Assembly: GCF_038502225.1 (NCBI RefSeq)
Contig: NC_091383.1
Coordinates: forward strand, 1,196,001-1,260,000
Direction: 5' to 3'
Source of the DNA: Cherax quadricarinatus
Lineage: Eukaryota > Arthropoda > Malacostraca > Decapoda > Parastacidae
Length of the DNA stretch: 64,000 nucleotides
In this document: positions 44,541 to 57,472 of the stretch, piece after piece
Position numbering within the stretch: the first letter of the stretch is position 1
How the letters are laid out: each line of letters begins with the position of its first letter
Notes under the pieces: model-generated
The model's input: the letters and a program-made list of their open reading frames with translations, nothing else
The model's database searches: none
Told to the model about the DNA's origin: nothing
Made by a program: the position numbers and the translations under genes

Positions 44541-46104
44541 TGTTGCTGTGTCCCCTTGTTGCTGTTTCCCCTTGTTGCTGTGTCCCTTTTTGCTGTGCCC
44601 CCTTGATGCTGTGTCCCCTTGTCGTTCAGTCCCTTTTTGCTGTGTCCCCTTGTTGCTGTGTCCCCTTGTTGCTGTATCCCCTTGTTGCTGTGTCCCCTTG
44701 TTGCTGTGTCCCCTTCTTGCTGTGTCCCTTTGTTGCTGTGTCCCCTTGTTGCTGTGTCACCTTGTTGCTGTGTCCCCTTGTTGCTGTGTCCCCTTGTTGC
44801 TGTGTCCCCTTGTTGCTGTGTCCCCTTGTTGCTGTGTCCCCTTGTTGCTGTGTCCCCTTGTTGCTGTGTCCCCTTGTTGCTCTGTCCCCTTGTTGCTCTG
44901 TCCCCTTGTTGCTGTGTCCCCTTGTTACTGTGCCCCATTGTTTCTGTGTCCCCTTGTTGTTGTGTCCCTTTTTGCTGTGTCCCCTTGTTGCTGTGTCCCC
45001 TTGTTGCTGTGTCCCCTTGTGGCTGTGTCCCCTTGTTGCTGTGTCCCCTTGTTACTGTGTCCCCTTGTTACTGTGTCCCCTTGTTGTTGTGTCCCTTTTT
45101 GCTGTGTCCCCTTGTTACTGTGTCCCCTTGTTGTTATGTCACTTTTTGCTGTGTCCCCTTGTTGCTGTGTCCCCTTGTTGCTGTGTCCCCTTATTGCTGT
45201 TTCCCCTTGTTGTTGTGTCCCTTTTTGTTGTGTCCCCTTGTTGCTGTATCCCCTTGTTGCTGTGTCCCTTTTTGCTGTGTCCCCTTGTTGCTGTGTCCCC
45301 TTGTTGCTGTTTCCCCTTGTTGCTGTGTCCCTTTTTGCTGTGCCCCCTTGATGCTGTGTCCCCTTGTCGTTCAGTCCCTTTTTGCTGTGTCCCCTTGTTG
45401 CTGTGTCCCCTTGTTGCTGTATCCCCTTGTTGCTGTGTCCCCTTGTTGCTGTGTCCCCTTCTTGCTGTGTCCCTTTGTTGCTGTGTCCCCTTGTTGCTGT
45501 GTCACCTTGTTGCTGTGTCCCCTTGTTGCTGTGTCCCCTTGTTGCTGTGTCCCCTTGTTGCTGTGTCCCCTTGTTGCTGTGTCCCCTTGTTGCTGTGTCC
45601 CCTTGTTGCTGTGTCCCCTTGTTGCTCTGTCCCCTTGTTGCTCTGTCCCCTTGTTGCTGTGTCCCCTTGTTACTGTGCCCCATTGTTTCTGTGTCCCCTT
45701 GTTGTTGTGTCCCTTTTTGCTGTGTCCCCTTGTTGCTGTGTCCCCTTGTTGCTGTGTCCCCTTGTGGCTGTGTCCCCTTGTTGCTGTGTCCCCTTGTTAC
45801 TGTGTCCCCTTGTTACTGTGTCCCCTTGTTGTTGTGTCCCTTTTTGCTGTGTCCCCTTGTTACTGTGTCCCCTTGTTGTTATGTCACTTTTTGCTGTGTC
45901 CCCTTGTTGCTGTGTCCCCTTGTTGCTGTGTCCCCTTGTTGCTGTTTCCCCTTGTTGTTGTGTCCCTTTTTGCTGTGTCCCCTTGATGCTGTGTCCCCTT
46001 GTCGTTCTGTCCCTTTTTGCTGTGTCCCCTTGTTGCTGTGTCCTCTTGTTGCTGTGTCCCCTTGTTGCTGTGTCCCCTTGTTGCTGTGTCCCCTTGTTGC
46101 TGTG
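44541..46104. repeat. 16-bp minisatellite, duplicated block
   Basis: This is the same 16-bp unit. The variant order matches the preceding block copy by copy (see findings), so the block is a segmental duplication and not independent expansion. Confidence 0.93.
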
Positions 46105-46991
46105 TGATGTAGTCCAGCTGGGCTTGTGAGGTCTCTGGGGAGACCTAATTTAACCAATTATATGGTCACACCTTGCCTTGGCAAACGTCTGTAGCCACGC
46201 CCACGTCTGAGGTCTTTTGTTCTTGACGCCTCAGACCTAGGCGTCAGGTCGTACACGTGGTTGTGGAGGGTGCTTGGACCACCATAAAAGCCCAAGGAAG
46301 AGCTGAGTAGGGAGATTCGAGCGGAGCTGCTGCTGGGGTGCAGAGCTCCTGAGCAGAGATTCGAGCGGAGCTGCTGCTGGGGTGCAGAGCTCCTGAGCAG
46401 AGATTCGAGCGGAGCTGCTGCTGGGGTGCAGGGCTCGGGAGAAGGCTACTGAAGTCTCTGGAGGAGACTGTTGGAGGCAGTGGGCAGAGTACTGGCTTGG
46501 CGCAGTACTCGTGCTGTGTAGGTCTTGGGACCTGTGGCTTAGTTCCTGTGATGAACTGCCCTCTGAACTACATTGTAAGTTATATTCTGTTTCGCCAAGC
46601 TAATTGTATTCCCTGTTTCACTGCTTATATGTACCATCCCATTTATCTAAACCCCAATGTACTCCTGTTCCCAAATATATTATTGTACAAGGACTTAATA
46701 ATAAACTGTGTTTGAGTAGAATAGTAATATTCACTGTCCCCGTTATTAGCTATTCCTATTTCTCATATTTTATTATGTTTATATGAGTGAAGAATGGGCG
46801 AGGCATATGTTAGTGAGTATTGTAGAGTTAATGAGAGTGTCGTGGTGGTCACCACTGACCTGTCATTACCTACCTACCTCTGCTAATCATCTCACTTCTA
46901 CCACCTCGCCTGCCTCTCCCCTGCCTACATAATCCCTTACTCCCATATCCCCCACTTATATCCTATTCTTTCATTACCCCCCTACATGCCA
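46105..46991 (+). mobile_element. Probable solo LTR inserted in the 16-bp array
   Basis: An 887-bp insertion begins TGATGTAGTCC and ends ACATGCCA (TG...CA). It is flanked by GCTGTG on both sides (46099-46104 and 46992-46997), although the array itself supplies that sequence. Inside are a TATA-like ATAAAAG (46284-46290), three direct copies of about 44 bp containing ATTCGAGCGGAGCTGCTGCT (46315-46440) and AATAAA at 46700-46705. No protein-coding frame is present. This is consistent with an LTR left by recombination. The family is unknown. Confidence 0.65.
46284..46290 (+). promoter_or_regulatory. TATA-like box of the solo LTR
   Basis: ATAAAAG lies in CACCATAAAAGCCCAAGG, about 180 bp from the LTR start, at a place expected for an LTR promoter. 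Activity is unknown. Confidence 0.45.
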
Positions 46992-47690
46992 GCTGTGTCC
47001 CCTTGTTGCTGTGTCCCCTTGTTGTTGTGTCCCCTTGTTGCTGTGTCCCCTTGTTGCTGTGTCCCCTTGTTGCTGTGTCCCCTTGTTGCTGTGTCCCCTT
47101 GTTGTTGTGTCCCCTTGTTGCTGTGTCCCCTTGTTGCTGTGTCCCCTTGTTGCAGTGTCCCCTTGTTGCTGTGTCCCCTTGTTGCTGTGTCCCCTTGTTG
47201 CTGTGTCCCCTTGTTGCAGTGTCCCCTTGTTGCTGTGTCCCCTTGTTGCTGTGTCCCCTTGTTGCAGTGTCCCCTTGTTGCTGTGTCCCCTTGTTGCTGT
47301 GTCCCCTTGTTGCTGTGTCCCCTTGTTGCAGTGTCCCCTTGTTGCTGTGTCCCCTTGTTGCTGTGTCCCCTTGTTGCTGTGTCCCCTTGTTGCAGTGTCC
47401 CCTTGTTGCTGTGTCCCCTTGTTGCTGTGTCCCCTTGTTGTTGTGTCCCCTTGTTGCTGTGTCCCCTTGTTGTTGTGTCCCCTTGTTGCTGTGTCCCCTT
47501 GTTGTTGTGTCCCCTTGTTGCTGTGTCCCCTTGTTGTTGTGTCTCCTTGTTGTTGTGTCCCCTTGTTGTTGTGTCCCCTTGTTGCTGTGTCCCCTTGTTG
47601 TTGTGTCTCCTTGTTGCTGTGTCCCCTTGTTGCTGTGTCCCCTTGTTGTTGTGTCTCCTTGTTGTTGTGTCTCCTTGTTGCTGTGTGTGT
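46992..47690. repeat. 16-bp minisatellite, block after the LTR
   Basis: About 44 copies of CCCCTTGTTGCTGTGT continue after the insertion. TTGCAGTG and TTGTTGTG variants are enriched here and absent or rare before the LTR, so this side has homogenised separately. Confidence 0.94.
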
Positions 47691-47732
47691 TTGACAGTCA
47701 TAATGATTTGGTTAGAAGTGTTCTGTTTGTTA

Positions 47733-49847
47733 GGTTTAAAGTCTATCTACTACACGAGGGTCATTAAGGTTGGTTGGTTAATGGGGTTTAAAGTCTATCT
47801 ACTACACGAGGGTCATTAAGGTTGGTTGGTTAATGGGGTTTAAAGTCTATCTACTACACGAGGGTCATTAAGGTTGGTTGGTTAATGGGGTTTAAAGTCT
47901 ATCTACTACACGAGGGTCATTAAGGTTGGTTGGTTAATGGGGTTTAAAGTCTATCTACTACACGAGGGTCATTAAGGTGGGTTGGTTAATGGGGTTTAAA
48001 GTCTATCTACTACACGAGGGTCATTAAGGTTGGTTGGTTAATGGGGTTTAAAGTCTATCTACTACACAAGGGTCATTAAGGTTGGTTGGTTAATGGGGTT
48101 TAAAGTCTATCTACTACACGAGGGTCATTAAGGTTGGTTGGTTAATGGGATTTAAAGTCTATCTACTACACGAGGGTCATTAAGGTTGGTTGGTTAATGG
48201 GGTTTAAAGTCTATCTACTACACGAGGGTCATTAAGGTTGGTTGGTTAATGGGGTTTAAAGTCTATCTACTACACGAGGGTCATTAAGGTTGGTTGGTTA
48301 ATGGGGTTTAAAGTCTATCTACTACACGAGGGTCATTAAGGTTGGTTGGTTAATGGGGTTTAAAGTCTATCTACTACACGAGGGTCATTAAGGTGGGTTG
48401 GTTAATGGGGTTTAAAGTCTATCTACTACACGAGGGTCATTAAGGTTGGTTGGTTAATGGGGTTTAAAGTCTATCTACTACACAAGGGTCATTAAGGTTG
48501 GTTGGTTAATGGGGTTTAAAGTCTATCTACTACACGAGGGTCATTAAGGTTGGTTGGTTAATGGGGTTTAAAGTCTATCTACTACACGAGGGTCATTAAG
48601 GTTGGTTGGTTAATGGGGTTTAAAGTCTATCTACTACACGAGGGTCATTAAGGTTGGTTGGTTAATGGGGTTTAAAGTCTATCTACTACACGAGGGTCAT
48701 TAAGGTTGGTTGGTTAATGGGGTTTAAAGTCTATCTACTACACGAGGGTCATTAAGGTTGGTTGGTTAATGGGGTTTAAAGTCTATCTACTACACGAGGG
48801 TCATTAAGGTTGGTTGGTTAATGGGGTTTAAAGTCTATCTGCTACACGAGGGTCATTAAGGTTGGTTGGTTAATGGGGTTTAAAGTCTATCTACTACACA
48901 AGGGTAATTAAGGTTGGTTGGTTAATGGGGTTTAAAGTCTATCTACTACACGAGGGTCATTAAGGTTGGTTGGTTAATGGGGTTTAAAGTCTATCTACTA
49001 CACGAGGGTCATTAAGGTTGGTTGGTTAATGGGGTTTAAAGTCTATCTACTACACGAGGGTCATTAAGGTTGGTTGGTTAATGGGGTTTAAAGTCTATCT
49101 ACTACACGAGGGTCATTAAGGTTGGTTGGTTAATGGGGTTTAAAGTCTATCTACTACACGAGGGTCATTAAGGTTGGTTGGTTAATGGGGTTTAAAGTCT
49201 ATCTACTACACAAGGGTCATTAAGGTTGGTTGGTTAATGGGGTTTAAAGTCTATCTACTACACAAGGGTCATTAAGGTTGGTTGGTTAATGGGGTTTAAA
49301 GTCTATCTACTACACGAGGGTCATTAAGGTTGGTTGGTTAATGGGGTTTAAAGTCTATCTACTACACGAGGGTCATTAAGGTGGGTTGGTTAATGGGGTT
49401 TAAAGTCTATCTACTACACGAGGGTCATTAAGGTTGGTTGGTTAATGGGGTTTAAAGTCTATCTACTACACGAGGGTCATTAAGGTTGGTTGGTTAATGG
49501 GGTTTAAAGTCTATCTACTACACGAGGGTCATTAAGGTTGGTTGGTTAATGGGGTTTAAAGTCTATCTACTACACAAGGGTCATTAAGGTTGGTTGGTTA
49601 ATGGGGTTTAAAGTCTATCTACTACACGAGGGTCATTAAGGTTGGTTGGTTAATGGGGTTTAAAGTCTATCTACTACACGAGGGTCATTAATGTTGGTTG
49701 GTTAATGGGGTTTAAAGTCTATCTACTACACGAGGGTCATTAAGGTTGGTTGGTTAATGGGGTTTAAAGTCTATCTACTACACGAGGGTCATTAAGGTTG
49801 GTTGGTTAATGGGGTTTAAAGTCTATCTACTACACGAGGGTCATTAA
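47733..49847. repeat. 52-bp minisatellite, about 41 copies
   Basis: The unit contains CTACTACACGAGGGTCATTA and AGGTTGGTTGGTTAATGGGG. Variants CACAAGG and GGTGGGTTGG recur at multiples of 52. The core is shared with the small array at 63035-63192. Confidence 0.95.
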
Positions 49848-49849
49848 GG

Positions 49850-51430
49850 GTCATCCTGCCCAGGAACTACCACCATCCTCCCTAGGAACTACCACCATCC
49901 TCCCCAGGAACTACCACCATCCTCCCCAGGAACAACCACCACCCTCCCCAGGATGCCCCACCATCCTCCCCAGAAACTACCACCATCCTTCCCAGGAACT
50001 ACCACCATCCTCTCCAGGAATTACCACCATCCTCCCCGGGAACTACCACCATCCTCTCCAGGAACTACCACCATCCTCCCCAGGATGCCCCACCGTCCTC
50101 CCCAGGATGCCCCACCATCCTCCCCAGGATGCCCCACCATCCTCTCCAGGAACTACCACCATCCTCTCCAGGAACTACCACCATCCTCTCCAGGAACTAC
50201 CACCATCCTCCCCGGGAACTACCACCATCCTCCCCAGGAACTTCCACCATCCTCCCCAGAAACTACCACCCTCCCCCCCAGAAACTACCACCATCCTCCC
50301 CAGGAACTACCACCATCCTCCCCAGGAACTTCCACCATCCTCCCCAGAAACTACCACCCTCCCCCCCAGAAACTACCACCATCCTCCCCAGGAACTAGCA
50401 CCATCCTCCCCAGGATGCCCCACCATCCTCCCCAGAAACTACCACCCTCCCCCCCAGAAACTACCACCATCCTCCCCAGGAACTACCACCATCCTCCCCA
50501 GGAACTACCACCATCCTCCCCAGAAACTACCACCATCCTCCCCAGGAACTACCACCATCCTCCCCAGAAACTACCACCATCCTCCCCAGGAACTACCACC
50601 ATCGTCCCCAGAAACTACCACCATCCTCCCCAGGAACTACCACCATCCTCCCCAGGAACTACCACCATCCTCCCCAGAAACTACCACCATCCTCCCCAGG
50701 AACTACCACCATCCTCCCCAGAAACTACCACCATCCTCCCCAGGAACTACCACCATCGTCCCCAGAAACTACCACCATCCTCCCCAGGAACTACCACCAT
50801 CCTCCCCAGGAACTACCACCATCCTCCCCAGAAACTACCACCATCCTCCCCAGGAACTACCACCATCCTCCCCAGAAACTACCACCATCCTCCCCAGGAA
50901 CTACCACCATCGTCCCCAGAAACTACCACCATCCTCCCCAGGAACTACCACCATCCTCCCCAGGAACTACCACCATCCTCCCCAGGATGGCCCATCCTCC
51001 CCAGGATGCCCCACCATCCTCCCCAGAAACTACCACCCTCCCCCCCAGAAACTACCACAATCCTCCCCAGGAACTACCACCATCCTCCACAGGAACTACC
51101 ACCATCCTCCCCAGGAACTACCACCATCCTCCCCAGGAACTACCACCATCCTCCCCAGGAACTACCACCATCGTCCCCAGAAACTACCACCATCCTCCCC
51201 AGGAACTACCACCATCCTTCCCAGAAACTACCACCATCCTCCCCAGGAACTACCACCATCCTCCCCAGAAACTACCACCATCCTCCCCAGGAACTACCAC
51301 CATCGTCCCCAGAAACTACCACCATCCTCCCCAGGAACTACCACCATCCTCCCCAGGAACTACCACCATCCTCCCCAGGAACTACCACCACCCTCCCCAG
51401 GAACTACCACCACCCTCCCCAGGATGCCCC
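49850..51430. repeat. 22-bp C-rich minisatellite, about 70 copies
   Basis: The unit is about CTACCACCATCCTCCCCAGG plus AA. GGATGCCC variants and AGAAA/AGGAA alternatives are interspersed. The + strand has very little G. All three + frames are open (Pro/Ser/Thr-rich). Confidence 0.94.
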
Positions 51431-51790
51431 ACCACCCTCCCCTGGATGGCCCACCCTGGGGGTACCTACACTAGGGATGTTAGAGCAGGCTGGCACCAGC
51501 CTCAGTATGAAGGAGAGTGTGGTGGGGAGAACACTGACGATATTACTCCCTCACCTCTGAACAATACAGTGATCAATACCCCCAGTGTAACTCCCCCAGT
51601 GTGACTCCCCAGTGGATCAGAGCCAGTGTAAGCCCTCCCCAGTGGTTAATACCCCCCAGTATTATCATTAATCTCCCTCAGGGGTGTAAATAACGAATAT
51701 TTCACCTGTTGAATACGCGTCCAGAGTGGAATATTCGCTAGGAATATCGATTTTCTGGTATTACCTCGATATTCCCTCATTTATTATCAT
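51431..51790. other. Spacer with degenerate CCCCAGTG repeats
   Basis: Several CCCCAGTGT-type motifs occur at 51578-51650, followed by AT-rich sequence. I see no gene. Confidence 0.5.
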
Positions 51791-52015
51791 CATTATCATC
51801 ATTATCGTCATTATCATCATTCCCGGGGAAGCGATAAACCCGTAAGGGGAGGTTTTTCTAAGAGCGCCTCGGAGGCAGGAAAAACTGGGAGTCAAATCTG
51901 GTATGATCAGAGGAACGGGAGGATTCAGCTCCGTTGCATCGGATCAAGAGCTCTTCTCTTGAAGGGTCAAGGTTGCTCCGGTTCCTTGGATCAAGAGCCC
52001 AGGGACGGCACGTGG
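51791..52015. mobile_element. SINE-like dispersed repeat (GGGGAAGCG(A/C)TAAACCCG family)
   Basis: ATTATCATCATTCCCGGGGA, AGCGATAAACCCGTAAGGGG and, later, CCTTGGATCAAGAGCCC match the family core also seen at 935-1080. A second near-copy of the GGATCAAGAGC end lies at 51938-51950, so the 3' part is duplicated. Confidence 0.6.
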
Positions 52016-52095
52016 GTAATGAAAGCAATTAGTTTAAAATTCAATGTATACACATTGAGAGATGTATACACACTCCTGTGTATATACATTGAGAG

Positions 52096-52241
<146 letters not shown>

Positions 52242-52390
52242 TTCGGAATATATACACATTCTCTGTGAAAATACAAACGCTTCTGTTTGTATACTGAGAG
52301 ATACACACCTGTTTGTGTATATAATTGCATATATACACACATCAGTATTTATATACTGAGATATATATACCTTGGTATTCATACACTGGT

Positions 52391-55300
52391 ATATACACAC
52401 CTCTGTATATATACACTGAGATATACGCACCTCTCTGTATATATACGCTGAGATATACACACCTCTCTGTATATATACGCTGAGATATACACACCTCTCT
52501 GTATATATACGCTGAGATATACACACCTCTCTGTATATATACGCTGAGATATACACACCTCTCTGTATATATACGCTGAGATATACACACCTCTCTGTAT
52601 ATATACACTGAGATATACACACCTCTCTGTATATATACACTGAGATATACACACCTCTCTGTATATATACACTGAGATATACACACCTCTCTGTATATAT
52701 ACACTGAGATATACACACCTCTCTGTATATATACACTGAGATATACACACCTCTCTGTATATATACACTGAGATATACACACCTCTCTGTATATATACAC
52801 TGAGATATACACACCTCTCTGTATATATACACTGAGATATACACACCTCTCTGTATATATACACTGAGATATACACACCTCTCTGTATATATACACTGAG
52901 ATATACACACCTCTCTGTATATATACACTGAGATATACACACCTCTCTGTATATATACACTGAGATATACACACCTCTCTGTATATATACACTGAGATAT
53001 ACACACCTCTCTGTATATATACACTGAGATATACACACCTCTCTGTATATATACGCTGAGATATGCACACCTCTCTGTATATATACGCTGAGATATACAC
53101 ACCTCTCTGTATATATACACTGAGATATACACACCTCTCTGTATATATACGCTGAGATATACACACCTCTCTGTATATATACACTGAGATATACACACCT
53201 CTCTGTATATATACACTGAGATATACACACCTCTCTGTATATATACACTGAGATATACACACCTCTCTGTATATATACACTGAGATATACACACCTCTCT
53301 GTATATATACACTGAGATATACACACCTCTCTGTATATATACACTGAGATATACACACCTCTCTGTATATATACACTGAGATATACACACCTCTCTGTAT
53401 ATATACGCTGAGATATACACACCTCTCTGTATATATACACTGAGATATACACACCTCTCTGTATATATACACTGAGATATACACACCTCTCTGTATATAT
53501 ACACTGAGATATACACACCTCGCTGTATATATACACTGAGATATACAGACCTCTCTGTATATATACGCTGAGATATACACACCTCTCTGTATATATACAC
53601 TGAGATATACACACCTCTCTGTATATATACACTGAGATATACACACCTCTCTGTATATATACACTGAGATATACACACCTCTCTGTATATATACACTGAG
53701 ATATACACACCTCTCTGTATATATACACTGAGATATACACACCTCTCTGTATATATACACTGAGATATACACACCTCTCTGTATATATACACTGAGATAT
53801 ACACACCTCTCTGTATATATACACTGAGATATACACACCTCTCTGTATATATACGCTGAGATATACACACCTCTCTGTATATATACACTGAGATATACAC
53901 ACCTCTCTGTATATATATGCTGAGATATACACACCTCTCTGTATATATACACTGAGATATACACACCTCTCTGTATATATACACTGAGATATACACACCT
54001 CTCTGTATATATACACTGAGATATACACACCTCTCTGTATATATACACTGAGATATACACACCTCTCTGTATATATACGCTGAGATATACACACCTCTCT
54101 GTATATATACACTGAGATATACACACCTCTCTGTATATATACACTGAGATATACACACCTCTCTGTATATATACACTGAGATATACACACCTCTCTGTAT
54201 ATATACACTGAGATATACACACCTCTCTGTATATATACGCTGAGATATACACACCTCTCTGTATATATACACTGAGATATACACACCTCTCTGTATATAT
54301 ACACTGAGATATACACACCTCTCTGTATATATACACTGAGATATACACACCTCTCTGTATATATACACTGAGATATACACACCTCTCTGTATATATACAC
54401 TGAGATATACACACCTCTCTGTATATATACACTGAGATATACACACCTCTCTGTATATATACACTGAGATATACACACCTCTCTGTATATATACACTGAG
54501 ATATACACACCTCTCTGTATATATACACTGAGATATACACACCTCTCTGTATATATACACTGAGATATACACACCTCTCTGTATATATACACTGAGATAT
54601 ACACACCTCTCTGTATATATACACTGAGATATACACACCTCTCTGTATATATACACTGAGATATACACACCTCTCTGTATATATACACTGAGATATACAC
54701 ACCTCTCTGTATATATACACTGAGATATACACACCTCTCTGTATATATACGCTGAGATATGCACACCTCTCTGTATATATACGCTGAGATATACACACCT
54801 CTCTGTATATATACACTGAGATATACACACCTCTCTGTATATATACGCTGAGATATACACACCTCTCTGTATATATACACTGAGATATACACACCTCTCT
54901 GTATATATACACTGAGATATACACACCTCTCTGTATATATACACTGAGATATACACACCTCTCTGTATATATACACTGAGATATACACACCTCTCTGTAT
55001 ATATACACTGAGATATACACACCTCTCTGTATATATACGCTGAGATATACACACCTCTCTGTATATATACACTGAGATATACACACCTCTCTGTATATAT
55101 ATGCTGAGATATACACACCTCTCTGTATATATACACTGAGATATACACACCTCTCTGTATATATACACTGAGATATACACACCTCTCTGTATATATACAC
55201 TGAGATATACACACCTCTCTGTATATATACACTGAGATATACGCACCTCTCTGTATATATACACTGAGATATACACACCTCTCTGTATATATACACTGAG

Positions 55301-55553
55301 ATATACACACCTCTCTGTATATATACACTGAGATATACACACCTCTCTGTATATATACACTGAGATATACACACCTCTCTGTATATATACGCTGAGATAT
55401 ACACACCTCTCTGTATATATACACTGAGATATACACACCTCTCTGTATATATATGCTGAGATATACACACCTCTCTGTATATATACACTGAGATATACAC
55501 ACCTCTCTGTATATATACACTGAGATATACACACCTCTCTGTATATATACACA
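52391..55553. repeat. 32-bp minisatellite, about 99 copies
   Basis: The unit contains CTCTCTGTATATATACACTG followed by AGATATACACAC. The main variant is ACGCTGAG versus ACACTGAG. All three - strand frames are open because 32 is not a multiple of 3 and the unit lacks - strand stops, giving Cys/Ile/Tyr-rich frames of over 1000 codons. I do not regard these as genes. Confidence 0.96.
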
Positions 55554-55639
55554 TTCCCGTCAATGTTTACACTATGAGGTAATACACTGACAACATACAC
55601 CTCTCGTTGAATATATACAGATATACACATCAGTATACA

Positions 55640-55745
55640 TACACCTGAAAGCTTGGTCCCAGACCAGACCTCCTTGTTGAACAAGGCCTGATCAACCAGG
55701 CTATTGCTGCTGGCCACATGCAGTCCAGAGGTGAGATCCTCTGAT
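55640..55745 (-). mobile_element. LINE 3'-end remnant, - strand
   Basis: On the - strand it reads GLHVASSNSLVDQALFNKEVW, matching the tail segment of the LINE inserted in integrase (ASSNSLVDHALIHQEAW). Only about 100 bp remain. Confidence 0.6.
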
Positions 55746-55778
55746 ATTATCTCAGTTATATAATGATTTGCACTAACA

Positions 55779-55851
55779 ATTATTATTATTATTATTATCA
55801 TAATTATTATTATTATTATTATTATTATCATAATTATTATTATTAATATTA

Positions 55852-55939
<88 letters not shown>

Positions 55940-55940
55940 C
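55779..55940. repeat. (TTA)n microsatellite
   Basis: TTA units have a few interruptions (ATCATAATT near 55798 and 55828). Confidence 0.95.
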
Positions 55941-55959
55941 GGTGTTGTTGTTGTTAGTC

Positions 55960-57374
55960 GTCGTCTCTTCTTCTCGTTCTTCTTGTTCTTCTTCTTGTTC
56001 TTCTTGTTCTTCTTGTTCTTCTTGTTTTTCTTGTTCGTCTTCTTGTTATTCTTCTTGTTATTCTTCTTGTTCTTCTTCTTGTTCTTGTTCTTCTTGTTCT
56101 TCTTGTTCGTCTTCTTGTTATTCTTCTTGTTCTTCTTCTTGTTCTTCTTCTTGTTTTTCTTGTTCGTCTTCTTGTTATTCTTCTTGTTCTTCTTCTTGTT
56201 CTTCTTCTTGTTCTTCTTGTTCTTCTTCTTGTTCTTCTTGTTTTTCTTGTTCGTCTTCTTGTTATTCTTCTTGTTATTCTTCTTGTTCTTCTTCTTGTTC
56301 TTCTTGTTCTTCTTCTTGTTCTTCTTGTTCTTCTTCTTGTTCTTCTTGTTCATCTTGTTCTTGTTCTTGTTCTTGTTCTTCTTGATCTTCTTCTTGTTCT
56401 TCTTCTTGTTCTTCTTCTTGTTCATCTTGTTCTTCTTCTTGTTCTTGTTCTTGTTCTTCTTCTTGTTCTTCTTCTTCTTCTTCTTCTTCTTCTTCTTCTT
56501 CTTCTTCTTCTTCTTCTTCTTCGTCTTCTTGTTGTTGTTCTTGTTTTTCTTGAACTTCTTCTTGTTCTTCTTCTTGTTCTTCTTCTTGTTCTTGTTCTTC
56601 TTCTTGTTCTTCTTCTTGTTCTTCTTGTTCTTCTTCTTGTTCTTCTTGTTCGTCTTCTTGTTATTCTTCTTGTTCTTCTTGTTCTTCTTCTTGTTCTTCT
56701 TGTTCTTCTTCTTGTTCTTCTTGTTCATCTTGTTCTTCTTCTTGTTCTTGTTCTTGTTCTTCTTGTTCGTCTTCTTGTTATTCTTCTTGTTCTTCTTCTT
56801 GTTCTTCTTCTTCTTGTTCATCTTGTTCATCTTGTTCTTCTTCTTGTTCTTGTTCTTCTTGTTCGTCTTCTTGTTATTCTTCTTGTTCTTCTTCTTGTTC
56901 TTCTTCTTGTTCTTCTTGTTCTTGTTCTTCTTGTTCTTCTTCTTGTTCTTCTTGTTCTTGTTGTTGTTGTTGTTGTTGTTGTTCTTCTTCTTCTTCTTCT
57001 TCGTCTTCTTCTTCGTCTTCTTCTTCTTCTTCTTCTTCTTCGTCTTCTTCTTCTTCTTCTTCGTCTTCTTCTTCTTCTTCTTCTTCTTCTTCTTCTTCTT
57101 CTTCTTCTTCTTCTTCTTCGTCTTCTTCTTCTTCTTCTTCTTCTTCTTCTTCTTCTTCTTCTTCTTCTTCTTCTTCTTCTTCTTCTTCTTCTTCGTCTTC
57201 TTCTTCTTCTTCTTCTTCTTCTTCTTCTTCTTCTTCTTCTTCTTCTTCTTCTTCTTCTTCTTCTTCTTCTTCTTCTTCTTCTTCTTCTTCTTCTTGTTCA
57301 TCTTGAACATCTTCTTCTTCTTCTTCTTCTTGTTCTTCTTGTTCTTCCTCTTGTTCTTCTTCTTGTTCTTTTTC

Positions 57375-57472
<98 letters not shown>

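Noticed and set aside
46497..46786. Small + strand frames within the LTR-like insertion
   Set aside because: They are short, overlapping and without domains, in a region expected to be noncoding LTR.
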